Positions 13,676-21,210 of a stretch of 22,398 nucleotides of DNA are shown here, piece after piece. The DNA lies in NCBI GenBank assembly GCA_025057795.1, contig JANXEP010000055.1, positions 1 to 22,398 on the forward strand. Reading direction: 5' to 3'. The translations under genes and the position numbers were made by a program. The DNA is from Candidatus Bathyarchaeota archaeon. GTDB taxonomy: Archaea > Thermoproteota > Bathyarchaeia > Bathyarchaeales > UBA233. Positions within the stretch are counted from its first letter, which is position 1, and each line of letters starts with the position of its first letter. The notes below the pieces were generated by a model that worked only from the letters and a program-made list of their open reading frames with translations, ran no database searches and was not told the origin of the DNA.

Positions 13676-14176
13676 ATGGGTTTCTCCCTAACTCTATCCC
13701 ACATCATAATGGTCATATCTTCCATTTGCCTAGCAAGCGTCTTTTCAGCCTACGCTTTCTATACAGGGAACCTTGTCCAAAACGAGCTAATGCAGAACGT
13801 GAGCGACTACAGAAGAATGGTTAACATGCAGCTGGAAATAGTCTATGCCACAATAGATAGTTCAACAAATCCGCCACACTTTGTCGTATACGCAAAAAAC
13901 GTTGGATACCTGCCGCTTAACGACTTCAGACACCTCGATGTTTACGTTGGCGAATATGGAAAGGCTCAACTTTATACATACAATCCAAGTTCTGGGCCTG
14001 GAAGCGGACAGTTCAATTTGGTGGACTCTGATGAAGACGGAGTTTGGGAGCTGAGGGAAACAGTTACAATAAGGGCGTTTCCAACAAGCAACATAAACGG
14101 GGTTGTTTTCGAGGCAAAAATCGTCCCAGCGAAGGGAATAGGCAGCAGCTACCTCTTTACAGGGCCTCCCTCATGA
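13676..14176 (+). CDS. arlG: Archaellum stator protein ArlG (FlaG)
   Basis: A 166-residue protein with one N-terminal membrane helix (about 5-28: SHIIMVISSICLASVFSAYA) and a beta-rich outer domain (LEIVYATIDSS, HFVVYAKNVGYLPL). This layout is that of ArlF/ArlG, which anchor the rotor to the S-layer. I call it ArlG because of its SHIIMVISS-type helix and because it comes first in the G-F-H-I-J order. A loop near the C-terminus, DSDEDGVWELRE (14024-14059), fits an EF-hand-like calcium site. It starts 3 nt after the previous stop and ends 9 nt before arlF. Swapping of the F and G labels is possible. Confidence 0.75.
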   Translation: MGFSLTLSHIIMVISSICLASVFSAYAFYTGNLVQNELMQNVSDYRRMVNMQLEIVYATIDSSTNPPHFVVYAKNVGYLPLNDFRHLDVYVGEYGKAQLYTYNPSSGPGSGQFNLVDSDEDGVWELRETVTIRAFPTSNINGVVFEAKIVPAKGIGSSYLFTGPPS

Positions 14177-14185
14177 GGTGGTTAA

Positions 14186-14710
14186 ATGGGCTTTTCAGTA
14201 ACAATAACGTCGTCGATTATCCTAATAGCTGTACTTGCCATATCCACCTCCTTTTTGGCAGCATTTTTTCAAGGGTTAAAGGATCTTTCCTATCTGGCTA
14301 AGGAGTATACGCGCCTAGAAAGGGAGAAACTTGACGTTGCCTTTGAGTTAAAAGTGGATTCTGTCAACGCCACAACATGTAACATAACCGTTGTAAACAA
14401 AGGCTCCAGGGCTATTATCTTAAAGGATCAAGGAGACTTCAAATGGAACACCATAATACTGTCTTATGGAGACGGTTCCGTTTGGAGATCCTACCTCATT
14501 GAGCATTATGAGATTTTAGAAGTTAAAGTTTCAGGAACGGACTATGCTTTCAACCTGGAAAACCATGGTTTCCTAAACCCTGGGGAAGAGGCAAAAATTT
14601 CGTTTAGCATACCCTATGGAGCTCCTGAAATTCCCCCTCAAGGCTTAGTCTCGATTGTTTTTGTTACCCATTATGGTGTAGCCGCCAAGAAGGAGGCTGT
14701 TAGAGGCTAA
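14186..14710 (+). CDS. arlF: Archaellum stator protein ArlF (FlaF)
   Basis: A 174-residue protein with an N-terminal membrane helix (about 5-30: TSSIILIAVLAISTSFLAAF), a short helical stretch, and a beta-sandwich domain (CNITVVNKGSRAIILKD, then FLNPGEEAKISF). In the family, ArlF binds S-layer protein outside the cell and acts with ArlG as the fixed part of the motor. The start is supported by GAGGTGG (14175-14181) directly upstream. Its stop codon overlaps the ATG of arlH by one base, indicating coupling. Assignment of F rather than G rests on order and weak similarity. Confidence 0.75.
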   Translation: MGFSVTITSSIILIAVLAISTSFLAAFFQGLKDLSYLAKEYTRLEREKLDVAFELKVDSVNATTCNITVVNKGSRAIILKDQGDFKWNTIILSYGDGSVWRSYLIEHYEILEVKVSGTDYAFNLENHGFLNPGEEAKISFSIPYGAPEIPPQGLVSIVFVTHYGVAAKKEAVRG

Positions 14711-15411
14711 TGCGGGTCATAAGTTTGGGTATAGCTGAGCTTGATAGAGATCTCGGCGGGGGCATACCTCACCCAAGTTTAATTTCTATCGAGGGGGAGT
14801 ATGGTTCTGGAAAAACCATTTTCATCCAACAGATAGCCTCAGCCATGCTTAAGGAAGGCCTAAGGGTTTACGTTATTTCCAGCGAGGCGACGGTGAAAGA
14901 GTACCTTAGCATGATGAAGTCTGTTAGGCTTGATGTAGACAACTACTACTTGTCTGGAAAACTAAACATCTACCCATTACATGTTGAAGGGGGCAGATGG
15001 AACGATTTTCTAAGTTCTTTTTTCCTAAGGGTTGCATCAAACTTTCTAGAGTTGAAAAAAGAGTTGTATGACGCGGTAATCATCGACAGCCTAAGCGTGT
15101 TAACGGTGAATACGCCTGCCTCTGAATTTTTAACGTTTGTCACCAGAATGAAAAACTTGGTTTCTGATGAAAAAACTGTTATTGCCACCTTCCATCCGGA
15201 GTTTCTCTCCGAAGAGTCAATTATGAAGCTTAGGGCAAGCTCAGACGTCTACCTAGTGCTGAAAAACGCGAGCATTTCAGGCATCGACGTCAAAATTCTA
15301 AGAGTTGTAAAGCTTTGGGGAGTAAGCGGCGAAAGAAAAAGCGCCATAACCCTTGAAATTAACCCCCAAATCGGTTTAAGGGTCATGCCCCTCAGCGGAG
15401 TTAAAGTTTAG
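14710..15411 (+). CDS. arlH: Archaellum regulatory ATPase ArlH (FlaH)
   Basis: A 233-residue RecA-fold protein of the KaiC-like group. Walker A is GEYGSGKT (29-36) and Walker B is AVIIDS (D126). The start MRVISLGIAELDRDLGGGIP is typical of the fold. ArlH binds ATP and sits under ArlI and ArlJ in the motor complex, where nucleotide binding is thought to control assembly or switching. The ATG overlaps the arlF stop by one base. It ends 11 bp before arlI, whose ribosome site overlaps the arlH stop. Identification is strong from fold motifs plus operon position. Confidence 0.92.
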   Translation: MRVISLGIAELDRDLGGGIPHPSLISIEGEYGSGKTIFIQQIASAMLKEGLRVYVISSEATVKEYLSMMKSVRLDVDNYYLSGKLNIYPLHVEGGRWNDFLSSFFLRVASNFLELKKELYDAVIIDSLSVLTVNTPASEFLTFVTRMKNLVSDEKTVIATFHPEFLSEESIMKLRASSDVYLVLKNASISGIDVKILRVVKLWGVSGERKSAITLEINPQIGLRVMPLSGVKV

Positions 15412-15422
15412 GAGGAAAATTA

Positions 15423-17075
15423 TTGCCCAAACTTAAATTGGGCTTAATACCGAAAATTTCCATCTCCAAAAAGAAAAAGATGGAAGCGGAAGAGGAAGTT
15501 TGGCCCTTTAAAAAGACGGTTTGTGAAACATTAGATGAAGCCTTAAAAGAGCATCCCTACTTGGCGACGTACTTGGAAAGCCTCCCAGAAAAACCGAAAT
15601 ACACTTTAAACCTTGACTTGGAGGAGAAAGAAACTAACCTTTTATATCCTTTGGGATTGGGAATCTATGTGCATATTGACGTTGGAGGGGAAATTGGAAA
15701 ATATAACATTATAGAGCCGGAAAAACCTGCGAGCCGGCTGCTGGACGAAATTGAAACGGCTGTTGCAAAGCTTATCGAGGACAGGGAGTACCCTGGAAAG
15801 AAGGAGATGGTTCTGGCTGGACTTTTTAAGCAAGCCGTTAGGAAGATGGTTAAGATTCCCAAGGATAAGGATGAAAGCGCCATCCTCTACCACTTTTTGA
15901 GGGAGAAGATTGGGCACGGTTTCATCGACGGTTTCCTAGCGGATCCGTGGCTTGAAGACGTCAGCATTCCGGGAGAGGGCAAGGTTTTCGTCTATCACAA
16001 AATGTTTGGGCATCTTGAAACCAACGTTTATGTCTCCAAAGATGAGATCAACCGTTTGCTGAGAAATATTGCCGAAAGATATGGAAAAGTTTTGAGCTAC
16101 ACCCATCCGATAATAGACATACACCTTCCCGACGGCTCAAGGTTCAACATAGTCTACGGTGAAGACATAAGCCTCCGGGGAAGCAACTTCACCATAAGGA
16201 AGTTCCCGAAAGAGCCCATTTCGGTCACGCAGCTCATCCGATGGAAGACGCTTTCCCCAGAACTTGCCTCGTACCTGTGGATGCTTTTTGAAGTTGGGGT
16301 TTCAGCGATGGTTTGCGGGGAAACAGCCTCTGGAAAAACAACAACCCTGAACGCCCTCACGTGTTTTATAAACTCTGACTCAAAAATTGTAAGCATAGAG
16401 GAAACCCCTGAAATAAACATTTTTCATAAAAACTGGATTAGGGAAGTCACGAGGCTGCACACCGGAGTGCCCGTGACTATGTTCGACCTTTTGAAGGCAG
16501 CTTTGAGGCAGAGGCCAGACTACATCATTGTAGGGGAAATTAGAGGCGAGGAGGGAAGGGTGGCCTTCCAAGCCATTGAGACGGGCCACCCGGTTTTGTC
16601 GACCATGCACGCGGGCACCTTAGGCCAGCTTTTCCAGAGGCTTACCTCATATCCGATAGACGTTCCAAAGACGCATATAGACGGGTTGAACTTGGCGATT
16701 TTCCAGGCGCGTATGGAGCGGGGAAAGCGTTTCATACGCCGTGTCACTTCGATAAACGAGATTATTGGGTATGAGCCTGAAGAGGGAAGATTGAATTACC
16801 TGCCTACGTTCATTTACGATCCAGACTTGGATAAGATTCGGTTTACGGGTTCAAGCTTTCACTTGGAAACTAAGGTTCTCACTTTTAGGGGTTGGGGGAA
16901 AGAGCGTTTAAAAGAGCTTTATGACGAATTGAGGGCTAGGGCTGAGATTCTCAGTTTTCTATCTGAGAATTTCCCAAAGTATGGTGATCTTTGGAAAACC
17001 GTGATAGCGGTTCGGGAAAAGGGCGTCTGGGAAATTTATCGCAGGGTTAAGGAGATGAAGATTCCTTGGGAGTGA
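15423..17075 (+). CDS. arlI: Archaellum motor ATPase ArlI (FlaI)
   Basis: A 550-residue type II/IV secretion ATPase, the usual length for ArlI. Walker A is GETASGKTT (299-307), the Walker B region is YIIVGEIRGEE (367-377), and the His box is GHPVLSTMHAG (388-398). The N-terminal part carries the expected HGFIDGFLADPWLEDVS. ArlI hexamers hydrolyse ATP for both assembly and rotation, bound to ArlJ and ArlH. The TTG start at 15423 is chosen because GGAGGA (15411-15416) lies six bases upstream. The lysine-rich N-terminus (ISISKKKKM) is common in the family. The stop overlaps the start region of arlJ. Confidence 0.96.
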   Translation: MPKLKLGLIPKISISKKKKMEAEEEVWPFKKTVCETLDEALKEHPYLATYLESLPEKPKYTLNLDLEEKETNLLYPLGLGIYVHIDVGGEIGKYNIIEPEKPASRLLDEIETAVAKLIEDREYPGKKEMVLAGLFKQAVRKMVKIPKDKDESAILYHFLREKIGHGFIDGFLADPWLEDVSIPGEGKVFVYHKMFGHLETNVYVSKDEINRLLRNIAERYGKVLSYTHPIIDIHLPDGSRFNIVYGEDISLRGSNFTIRKFPKEPISVTQLIRWKTLSPELASYLWMLFEVGVSAMVCGETASGKTTTLNALTCFINSDSKIVSIEETPEINIFHKNWIREVTRLHTGVPVTMFDLLKAALRQRPDYIIVGEIRGEEGRVAFQAIETGHPVLSTMHAGTLGQLFQRLTSYPIDVPKTHIDGLNLAIFQARMERGKRFIRRVTSINEIIGYEPEEGRLNYLPTFIYDPDLDKIRFTGSSFHLETKVLTFRGWGKERLKELYDELRARAEILSFLSENFPKYGDLWKTVIAVREKGVWEIYRRVKEMKIPWE

Positions 17076-18643
17076 AAATTTCTAAAAACGCCGCTATGCT
17101 CATGTTTTTTTCAACCCCTCCCCTCCTCTTTTCAGTTTATTACCTATTCCTTGGGAAAACGTTGGAGGTCATCATCATCCTGCTTTTTTCGTTAGGAGTT
17201 TTTGGAATGTTAAGGGTTATGAAGAGGAGGAGCGTTACTAGAAAAGTGGATTTTCCCTTAACAACAGCTATTTTTCACATGTACAGCCTCTCCCTTGGAG
17301 AAACTTCCCCTGAAGACCTTGTTAAAACCATTGCGGAAAACAGCGAGTATGGGTTTTACAGCAAAATTTTCCAGAAAATCCGAAGTTTAGCCAAGGATTT
17401 CGGTTATGGGATTACCAAGGCCACGGCGCATGTTGCCGAAACTGTAAAGCCGCCCCTTAAAGATATTCTTGTGCGCTTGACAAACGTGTTCTCCAGCGTG
17501 GAGCCGCGGGGCTATTTGGAGATGGAGTCTTCTATGTTGATTGAGGAGTATTCGGGCTATTACACCCGCGCCATTGAAACTTTGAAGACTCTTGGGGGAA
17601 TATTTACCTCTTTTCAAAGCGTAACCGTGTTCTTGATAATGACCATTGTTATTATGGCGATTTTTATGATAGACCCAAACGCCATCGGGTTTGGCTACGT
17701 TATAGCCGCGTTTTCGGCGGTGATGATGTATGTGATTTTTAGGTCAGCTTCTCCGAGGGAGAAGGTTGTTTACATTGGGAAGTATCCCCCAAAACTTTAC
17801 ATTTTAATGAAGTGGAGTTTAGTTGCAACAGGCGCTTCTTCCATTACACTCGCTACATTGTTGTATTTTTCAAAGGGGCCTTCCTTTGCCTTTATAGCGC
17901 TTGGCTTAGGGGTTATTGTCCCCGGATTTTTTGGTTACATGTTGGAAAGGCATGTTAACAGCATTGACAGGAACTATCCAACTTTTCTAAAAGCCTTAGG
18001 GGAGAACCTTGCATCCACGTCTGACTTGAAGGCTGCCTTTTCCTACATTTTGCAGATGGAGCTCGGGCCCTTTAAAAGCCTTGTTAAAAATGCCTCGGCG
18101 CGTTTGAAGCTTGGGATTGGGCATGAGCAAACTTTGGAAACCCTCTCTTCCGAGGCGGCGTCGTATCAGGTTCATATTAGCAATAGGATTTTTCTTGACG
18201 CTTTGAGCAGGGGCGCCAATCCCCTTGAAATAGGCAACGCTTTGGGAAACCGTGTTGTGAAGTTTATAGAGTTTCGGAAGTCAAGGGATGTTGTGGCTAA
18301 GAGCTTTCAAACCATAATATTGGTGATGCAGCCTTTAACCGTTGTTTTGCTTGTGGTTATGCAGGTGCTCTCCGACTTTATGTCCACATACCTTGTGAAT
18401 TTGCCCTATTTCGGGTTTAACGCCATCCCCATACCCCTGGTTGAGGCGGGTAACATAGCATTGATCTTCATTATGGCTGTGGTGAACGCCTTAACCATTA
18501 AGGAGGTTTCAGCGGGATATTGGGGAACGTTCTTTATGAATTTGGGCATTCTTCTGATAGTGAGCGGAATCACTTGGATGGCTGCTCAGATATTTATAGA
18601 AATCGCGTTGGGCTCTATGCCTAGGCTTGAATTGCCTATTTAG
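17066..18643 (+). CDS. arlJ: Archaellum membrane platform protein ArlJ (FlaJ)
   Basis: A 525-residue polytopic protein of the type II secretion F/TadC family, and the last gene of the operon. Hydrophobic segments are visible near 10-45, 180-225, 240-285, 400-430, 440-475 and 485-520, separated by two large cytoplasmic regions with basic residues. ArlJ is the membrane anchor on which ArlI works. Two starts are possible: TTG 17066, with GGAG 11 bases upstream, or GTG 17072, which overlaps the arlI stop as GTGA. The product differs by two residues. A T-rich stretch follows the stop. Confidence 0.93.
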   Translation: MGVKISKNAAMLMFFSTPPLLFSVYYLFLGKTLEVIIILLFSLGVFGMLRVMKRRSVTRKVDFPLTTAIFHMYSLSLGETSPEDLVKTIAENSEYGFYSKIFQKIRSLAKDFGYGITKATAHVAETVKPPLKDILVRLTNVFSSVEPRGYLEMESSMLIEEYSGYYTRAIETLKTLGGIFTSFQSVTVFLIMTIVIMAIFMIDPNAIGFGYVIAAFSAVMMYVIFRSASPREKVVYIGKYPPKLYILMKWSLVATGASSITLATLLYFSKGPSFAFIALGLGVIVPGFFGYMLERHVNSIDRNYPTFLKALGENLASTSDLKAAFSYILQMELGPFKSLVKNASARLKLGIGHEQTLETLSSEAASYQVHISNRIFLDALSRGANPLEIGNALGNRVVKFIEFRKSRDVVAKSFQTIILVMQPLTVVLLVVMQVLSDFMSTYLVNLPYFGFNAIPIPLVEAGNIALIFIMAVVNALTIKEVSAGYWGTFFMNLGILLIVSGITWMAAQIFIEIALGSMPRLELPI

Positions 18644-18777
18644 CCTTTTTCTCCTTGGATTTGGCATGTGATTTTACGTTGTGTGTTGTGGCTTTTTGAG
18701 AGGTGGGCGTGCTTTCTTTTTAATTCATATTTTGAGTTCATATTCTGATTCGTAATTTCAGATAATGTTTATTAAAT
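18643..18777 (+). other. Intergenic region between arlJ and the first archaellin
   Basis: It begins with a T-rich possible terminator (CCTTTTTCTCC). It then has direct repeats TTCATATT (18724-18731 and 18738-18745) and the motif GATTCGTAATTTCAG (18747-18761), related to the elements upstream of the other two archaellum promoters. I see no small gene in it. Confidence 0.5.
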
Positions 18778-18785
18778 CTTAATAC
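18778..18785 (+). promoter_or_regulatory. TATA box of the first archaellin pair
   Basis: CTTAATAC matches the CTTAAATG and CTTAATAT elements of the other archaellum promoters. Transcription would start near 18808. The alternative TTTATTAA at 18768-18775 would give a start near 18799. Confidence 0.45.
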
Positions 18786-18798
18786 ACGCTATACTCTT

Positions 18799-18839
18799 GG
18801 AGGTAGTGGTGGAGTAAGTAGTAGAGTAAGTGGTGGAAT
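18799..18839 (+). promoter_or_regulatory. Purine-rich repeated leader with several ribosome-site-like motifs
   Basis: GGAGG, GGTGGAG and GGTGGA occur in a row, with the unit AGAGTAAGT or GGAGTAAGT repeated. The last GGTGGA (18832-18837) is close to the ATG at 18840. The 14-mer GGTGGAGTAAGTAG (18808-18821) recurs inverted at 21865-21878, just past the last archaellin. Confidence 0.45.
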
Positions 18840-19688
18840 ATGGGAGAAAAACCAAACATTAAATGCCAAAAATGCGGGCACGAGTGGCACACAAAATCAA
18901 AACTTAAAATGGTAACATGCCCCTCATGCAACCAGAAAATCCCAAATGTCGCTTTGAAGCGCCGCCGTCTAGTAAAGGCCTTTGTCCAGAGTCGGGGAAT
19001 CATAGGTTTGGAGGCTGCCATAGTGTTAATCGCCTTCGTAATAATCGCTGCAGCCTTCAGCTTCATGGTTGTGAATCAAGGCTTGTACGCCACCGAAAGG
19101 GGTAAAGTGGTTATCCAAGAAGGCTTAAAGCAGGCAAGCACACCCTTAACCATAGATGGAACAACCTTCGTGAGGACAACCGCCGGCGGCAACACTGTAA
19201 ATGTTATCATAGTTCCAGTGAAGGCTTTCGGAGTGAAGTTTGTCGCTTTTGGGCGAAGTCAAACAGTCATCACCCTAAGAGTGGGCGAAATGGCGTGGGC
19301 TAACGTATACTGCGGAGTACTCTACAACAGCACCGATGTAAGCAAGACTTATGATCCTTCGCTGCGCTATGAAAACGACACGCAAGCTGTGAAATTCGAC
19401 GATTTTGTCGGTTTCCGCTATAACAGCACAGCAAAAGTTTATGTAAACGGCACATATGGCGACGACCTAATCACTGGGGCTGTGCTTGCCATTGCAAACA
19501 GTAACGGCGACGAGGCTTTAGACAGTGGCGAGAAGGGTTATCTAATAGTAACCCTTTCGGATGAGGATGTTGCCTCAGCCAGAACTGCAATAAATATTGA
19601 GATAAGACTGGATAAAAGCGCCACCCTTTCCATTGAAATCACCATACCTGAGTCAATGCCCCCGAACACCTACGTGCCCATCATATAG
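18840..19688 (+). CDS. Archaellin A1 with a zinc-ribbon leader
   Basis: A 282-residue preprotein. Residues 34-85 hold the class III signal region RRRLVKAFVQSRG, with cleavage expected after G53, then IIGLEAAIVLIAFVIIAAAF, the conserved archaellin helix. The rest (about 229 residues) is a beta-rich outer domain with several N-x-S/T sites and an EF-hand-like loop NSNGDEALDSGE (19497-19532). Before the signal region there is an extra zinc ribbon with C9, C12, C27 and C30 (CQKCGHEW, TCPSCNQK). The ATG at 18840 has a ribosome site 2-7 bases upstream. The only later in-frame starts are an ATG within the ribbon and a TTG without a ribosome site, so the ribbon is most likely translated. It is closest to archaellin A2, and archaellin B1 follows after 12 bp. 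Confidence 0.88.
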   Translation: MGEKPNIKCQKCGHEWHTKSKLKMVTCPSCNQKIPNVALKRRRLVKAFVQSRGIIGLEAAIVLIAFVIIAAAFSFMVVNQGLYATERGKVVIQEGLKQASTPLTIDGTTFVRTTAGGNTVNVIIVPVKAFGVKFVAFGRSQTVITLRVGEMAWANVYCGVLYNSTDVSKTYDPSLRYENDTQAVKFDDFVGFRYNSTAKVYVNGTYGDDLITGAVLAIANSNGDEALDSGEKGYLIVTLSDEDVASARTAINIEIRLDKSATLSIEITIPESMPPNTYVPII

Positions 19689-19700
19689 GGAGGGAGATAA

Positions 19701-20363
19701 ATGCAAAGATTGTTTAAGAATAGGCGGGGTATAGTGGGCGTAGAAGCAGCCATAGTCCTCATAGCCTTCATAATCGTCGCAGCCGCCCTCAGCTATGTGG
19801 TTATCAACATGGGCTTCTACACAACCCAAAAAACCAAAGAGGTAATGCAGTCAGGCCTTGAAGAGTCCCTTTGCGCGTTGCAATTGGACGGCTCCATCTC
19901 AGCTAAGACTAATAACCAAGCATACATTGAGTGGATAATCCTTCCAGTGAAGCTTTCCGCCGGAAGGGGTGAAATAGACCTCAAAAACGGCAGTTTGGTG
20001 GCTTCAGTTTATCTGCCCAACGCCACGCTATTGAACATATATAACGGCGCTTACCTAGAGGCGAAGGCGGACTGCGACATACTAATTCAAAACCTAAGTC
20101 AACTGTACAAGATGAATGAGACGGACATGGCTATGTTCGCCCTATACAACCATGATGGAGACACTTGCCTAGAGCCCACGGAAAAGGCCTTCCTGGTGAT
20201 ACACTTAAACAGCACTGTGGCGGGGCTTCCAGGGGCTCGCCACACTGTAGCAGACTACGAAGTCTTTAAGGTTGAGGTGAAGGGTGCCAAGGGTGCCGCC
20301 CTATCCGTGGTGCGCACAGCCCCAGGCGGCATGCCCCAAAACGCCTACATAGACCTAGGCTAG
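19701..20363 (+). CDS. Archaellin B1
   Basis: A 220-residue major-type archaellin. The leader is MQRLFKNRRG, with cleavage after G10, then IVGVEAAIVLIAFIIVAAAL. The outer domain is beta-rich and includes the loop NHDGDTCLEPTE (20148-20183), which fits an EF-hand-like metal site, and possible N-glycosylation sites (NATLL, NLSQL, NETDM). The ribosome site GGGAGGGAG is just upstream. It is co-transcribed with A1 and is much closer to B2 (21211-21852) than to A1. Several T runs follow the stop codon. Confidence 0.94.
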   Translation: MQRLFKNRRGIVGVEAAIVLIAFIIVAAALSYVVINMGFYTTQKTKEVMQSGLEESLCALQLDGSISAKTNNQAYIEWIILPVKLSAGRGEIDLKNGSLVASVYLPNATLLNIYNGAYLEAKADCDILIQNLSQLYKMNETDMAMFALYNHDGDTCLEPTEKAFLVIHLNSTVAGLPGARHTVADYEVFKVEVKGAKGAALSVVRTAPGGMPQNAYIDLG

Positions 20364-20442
20364 GCACCCTTTTCACCCCAATTTCCAGCTCCTTTTTTGG
20401 TTTGATATTGTGATTTTTGCTTTTTCCCTTCTTATTTTTAAT
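20364..20442 (+). terminator. T-rich terminator region after archaellin B1
   Basis: Repeated T tracts (CCTTTTTTGG, GATTTTTGC, CTTTTTCCC, TTATTTTTAATC) follow the stop of B1 before the next promoter. This would separate the two archaellin pairs. Confidence 0.5.
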
Positions 20443-20450
20443 CGGATTTC

Positions 20451-20514
20451 GAATTCAATTCAGTTTTAATCTAGTTTTTGAATCGAAATTAACAATTTTA
20501 CCAATCTAAATTGG
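20451..20514 (+). promoter_or_regulatory. Possible regulator sites upstream of the second archaellin pair
   Basis: GAATTCAATTCAGTTTTAAT (20451-20470) resembles the repeats at 12804-12850. TGAATCGAAATT (20479-20490) is the exact reverse complement of 12798-12809. CCAATCTAAATTGG (20501-20514) is a perfect 5-bp inverted repeat with a 4-base centre, placed 13 bp before the TATA box. Confidence 0.5.
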
Positions 20515-20526
20515 CATTTCATAACA

Positions 20527-20534
20527 CTTAATAT
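20527..20534 (+). promoter_or_regulatory. TATA box of the second archaellin pair
   Basis: CTTAATAT, within TTTCATAACACTTAATATAA, is the clearest of the three related promoters. Transcription would start near 20557, just before the ribosome site AAGGA. Confidence 0.6.
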
Positions 20535-20571
20535 AAGTTCCCCATAGAAATCAAAAACCGCTAAAAGGAAG

Positions 20572-21210
20572 ATGAGAGAAATGAATTGGAAAAAGGCTTT
20601 AGTGAAACTAGCAAAGCAGAAGAAAGGTGTTATGGGTCTAGAAGCCGCAATAATCCTCATAGCCTTCGTCATCATCGCAGGCGCCTTCAGCTTCATGGTC
20701 ATAAACCAAGGCTTGTTCGCAACAGAACGCGGCAAAACGGTAGTCCAAGACAGCCTCAGACAGTCAAGTACACCGCTGGTGGTTGACGGAAGCATAATGC
20801 TAAACGCTACTAATGCAACGCATATTAATGGCATAGTTATTCCATTGAGGGCTTACGGCGTCAAATATATAGCGCTTGGAACAGACGAGACAGCAGTAAC
20901 CCTAAAAGTTGGCGGCAATGCGTGGCCAAACATTTACGCTGGCACAGAAGAAATGAATGCAAGCAGCGACTTTGATGCTTTACTCGCCAATGTAAGCCTT
21001 GGAAACGCTACCATTTTCATTCAAAACAGCAACAAGGACGAGGCTTTAGATTCTAACGAGAAAGGCTACTTGGTAATACATTTAACTACCCCTGCCATCG
21101 CAAGAACCCACATTGTTGTGGAGGTTAAACCAGAAAAGGCTTCGCCGCTGACCGTTGACTTCTATGTTCCTGAATCTTTGCCCACTGGTTGGATAACGGT
21201 GGCGGGCTAA
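20572..21210 (+). CDS. Archaellin A2
   Basis: A 212-residue archaellin and the closest relative of A1 (GLEAAIILIAFVIIAGAFSF, then NQGLFATERGK). It has no zinc ribbon; its leader is MREMNWKKALVKLAKQKKG, cleaved after G19. The start may instead be the ATG at 20581, which is about 11 bases from AAGGA, while 20572 is only 2-3 bases away. The EF-hand-like loop NSNKDEALDSNE lies at 21025-21060, and several N-x-S/T sites are present (NATNAT, NASSD, NVSLG). The TAA stop directly abuts the ATG of B2, so the pair is translationally coupled. Confidence 0.94.
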   Translation: MREMNWKKALVKLAKQKKGVMGLEAAIILIAFVIIAGAFSFMVINQGLFATERGKTVVQDSLRQSSTPLVVDGSIMLNATNATHINGIVIPLRAYGVKYIALGTDETAVTLKVGGNAWPNIYAGTEEMNASSDFDALLANVSLGNATIFIQNSNKDEALDSNEKGYLVIHLTTPAIARTHIVVEVKPEKASPLTVDFYVPESLPTGWITVAG

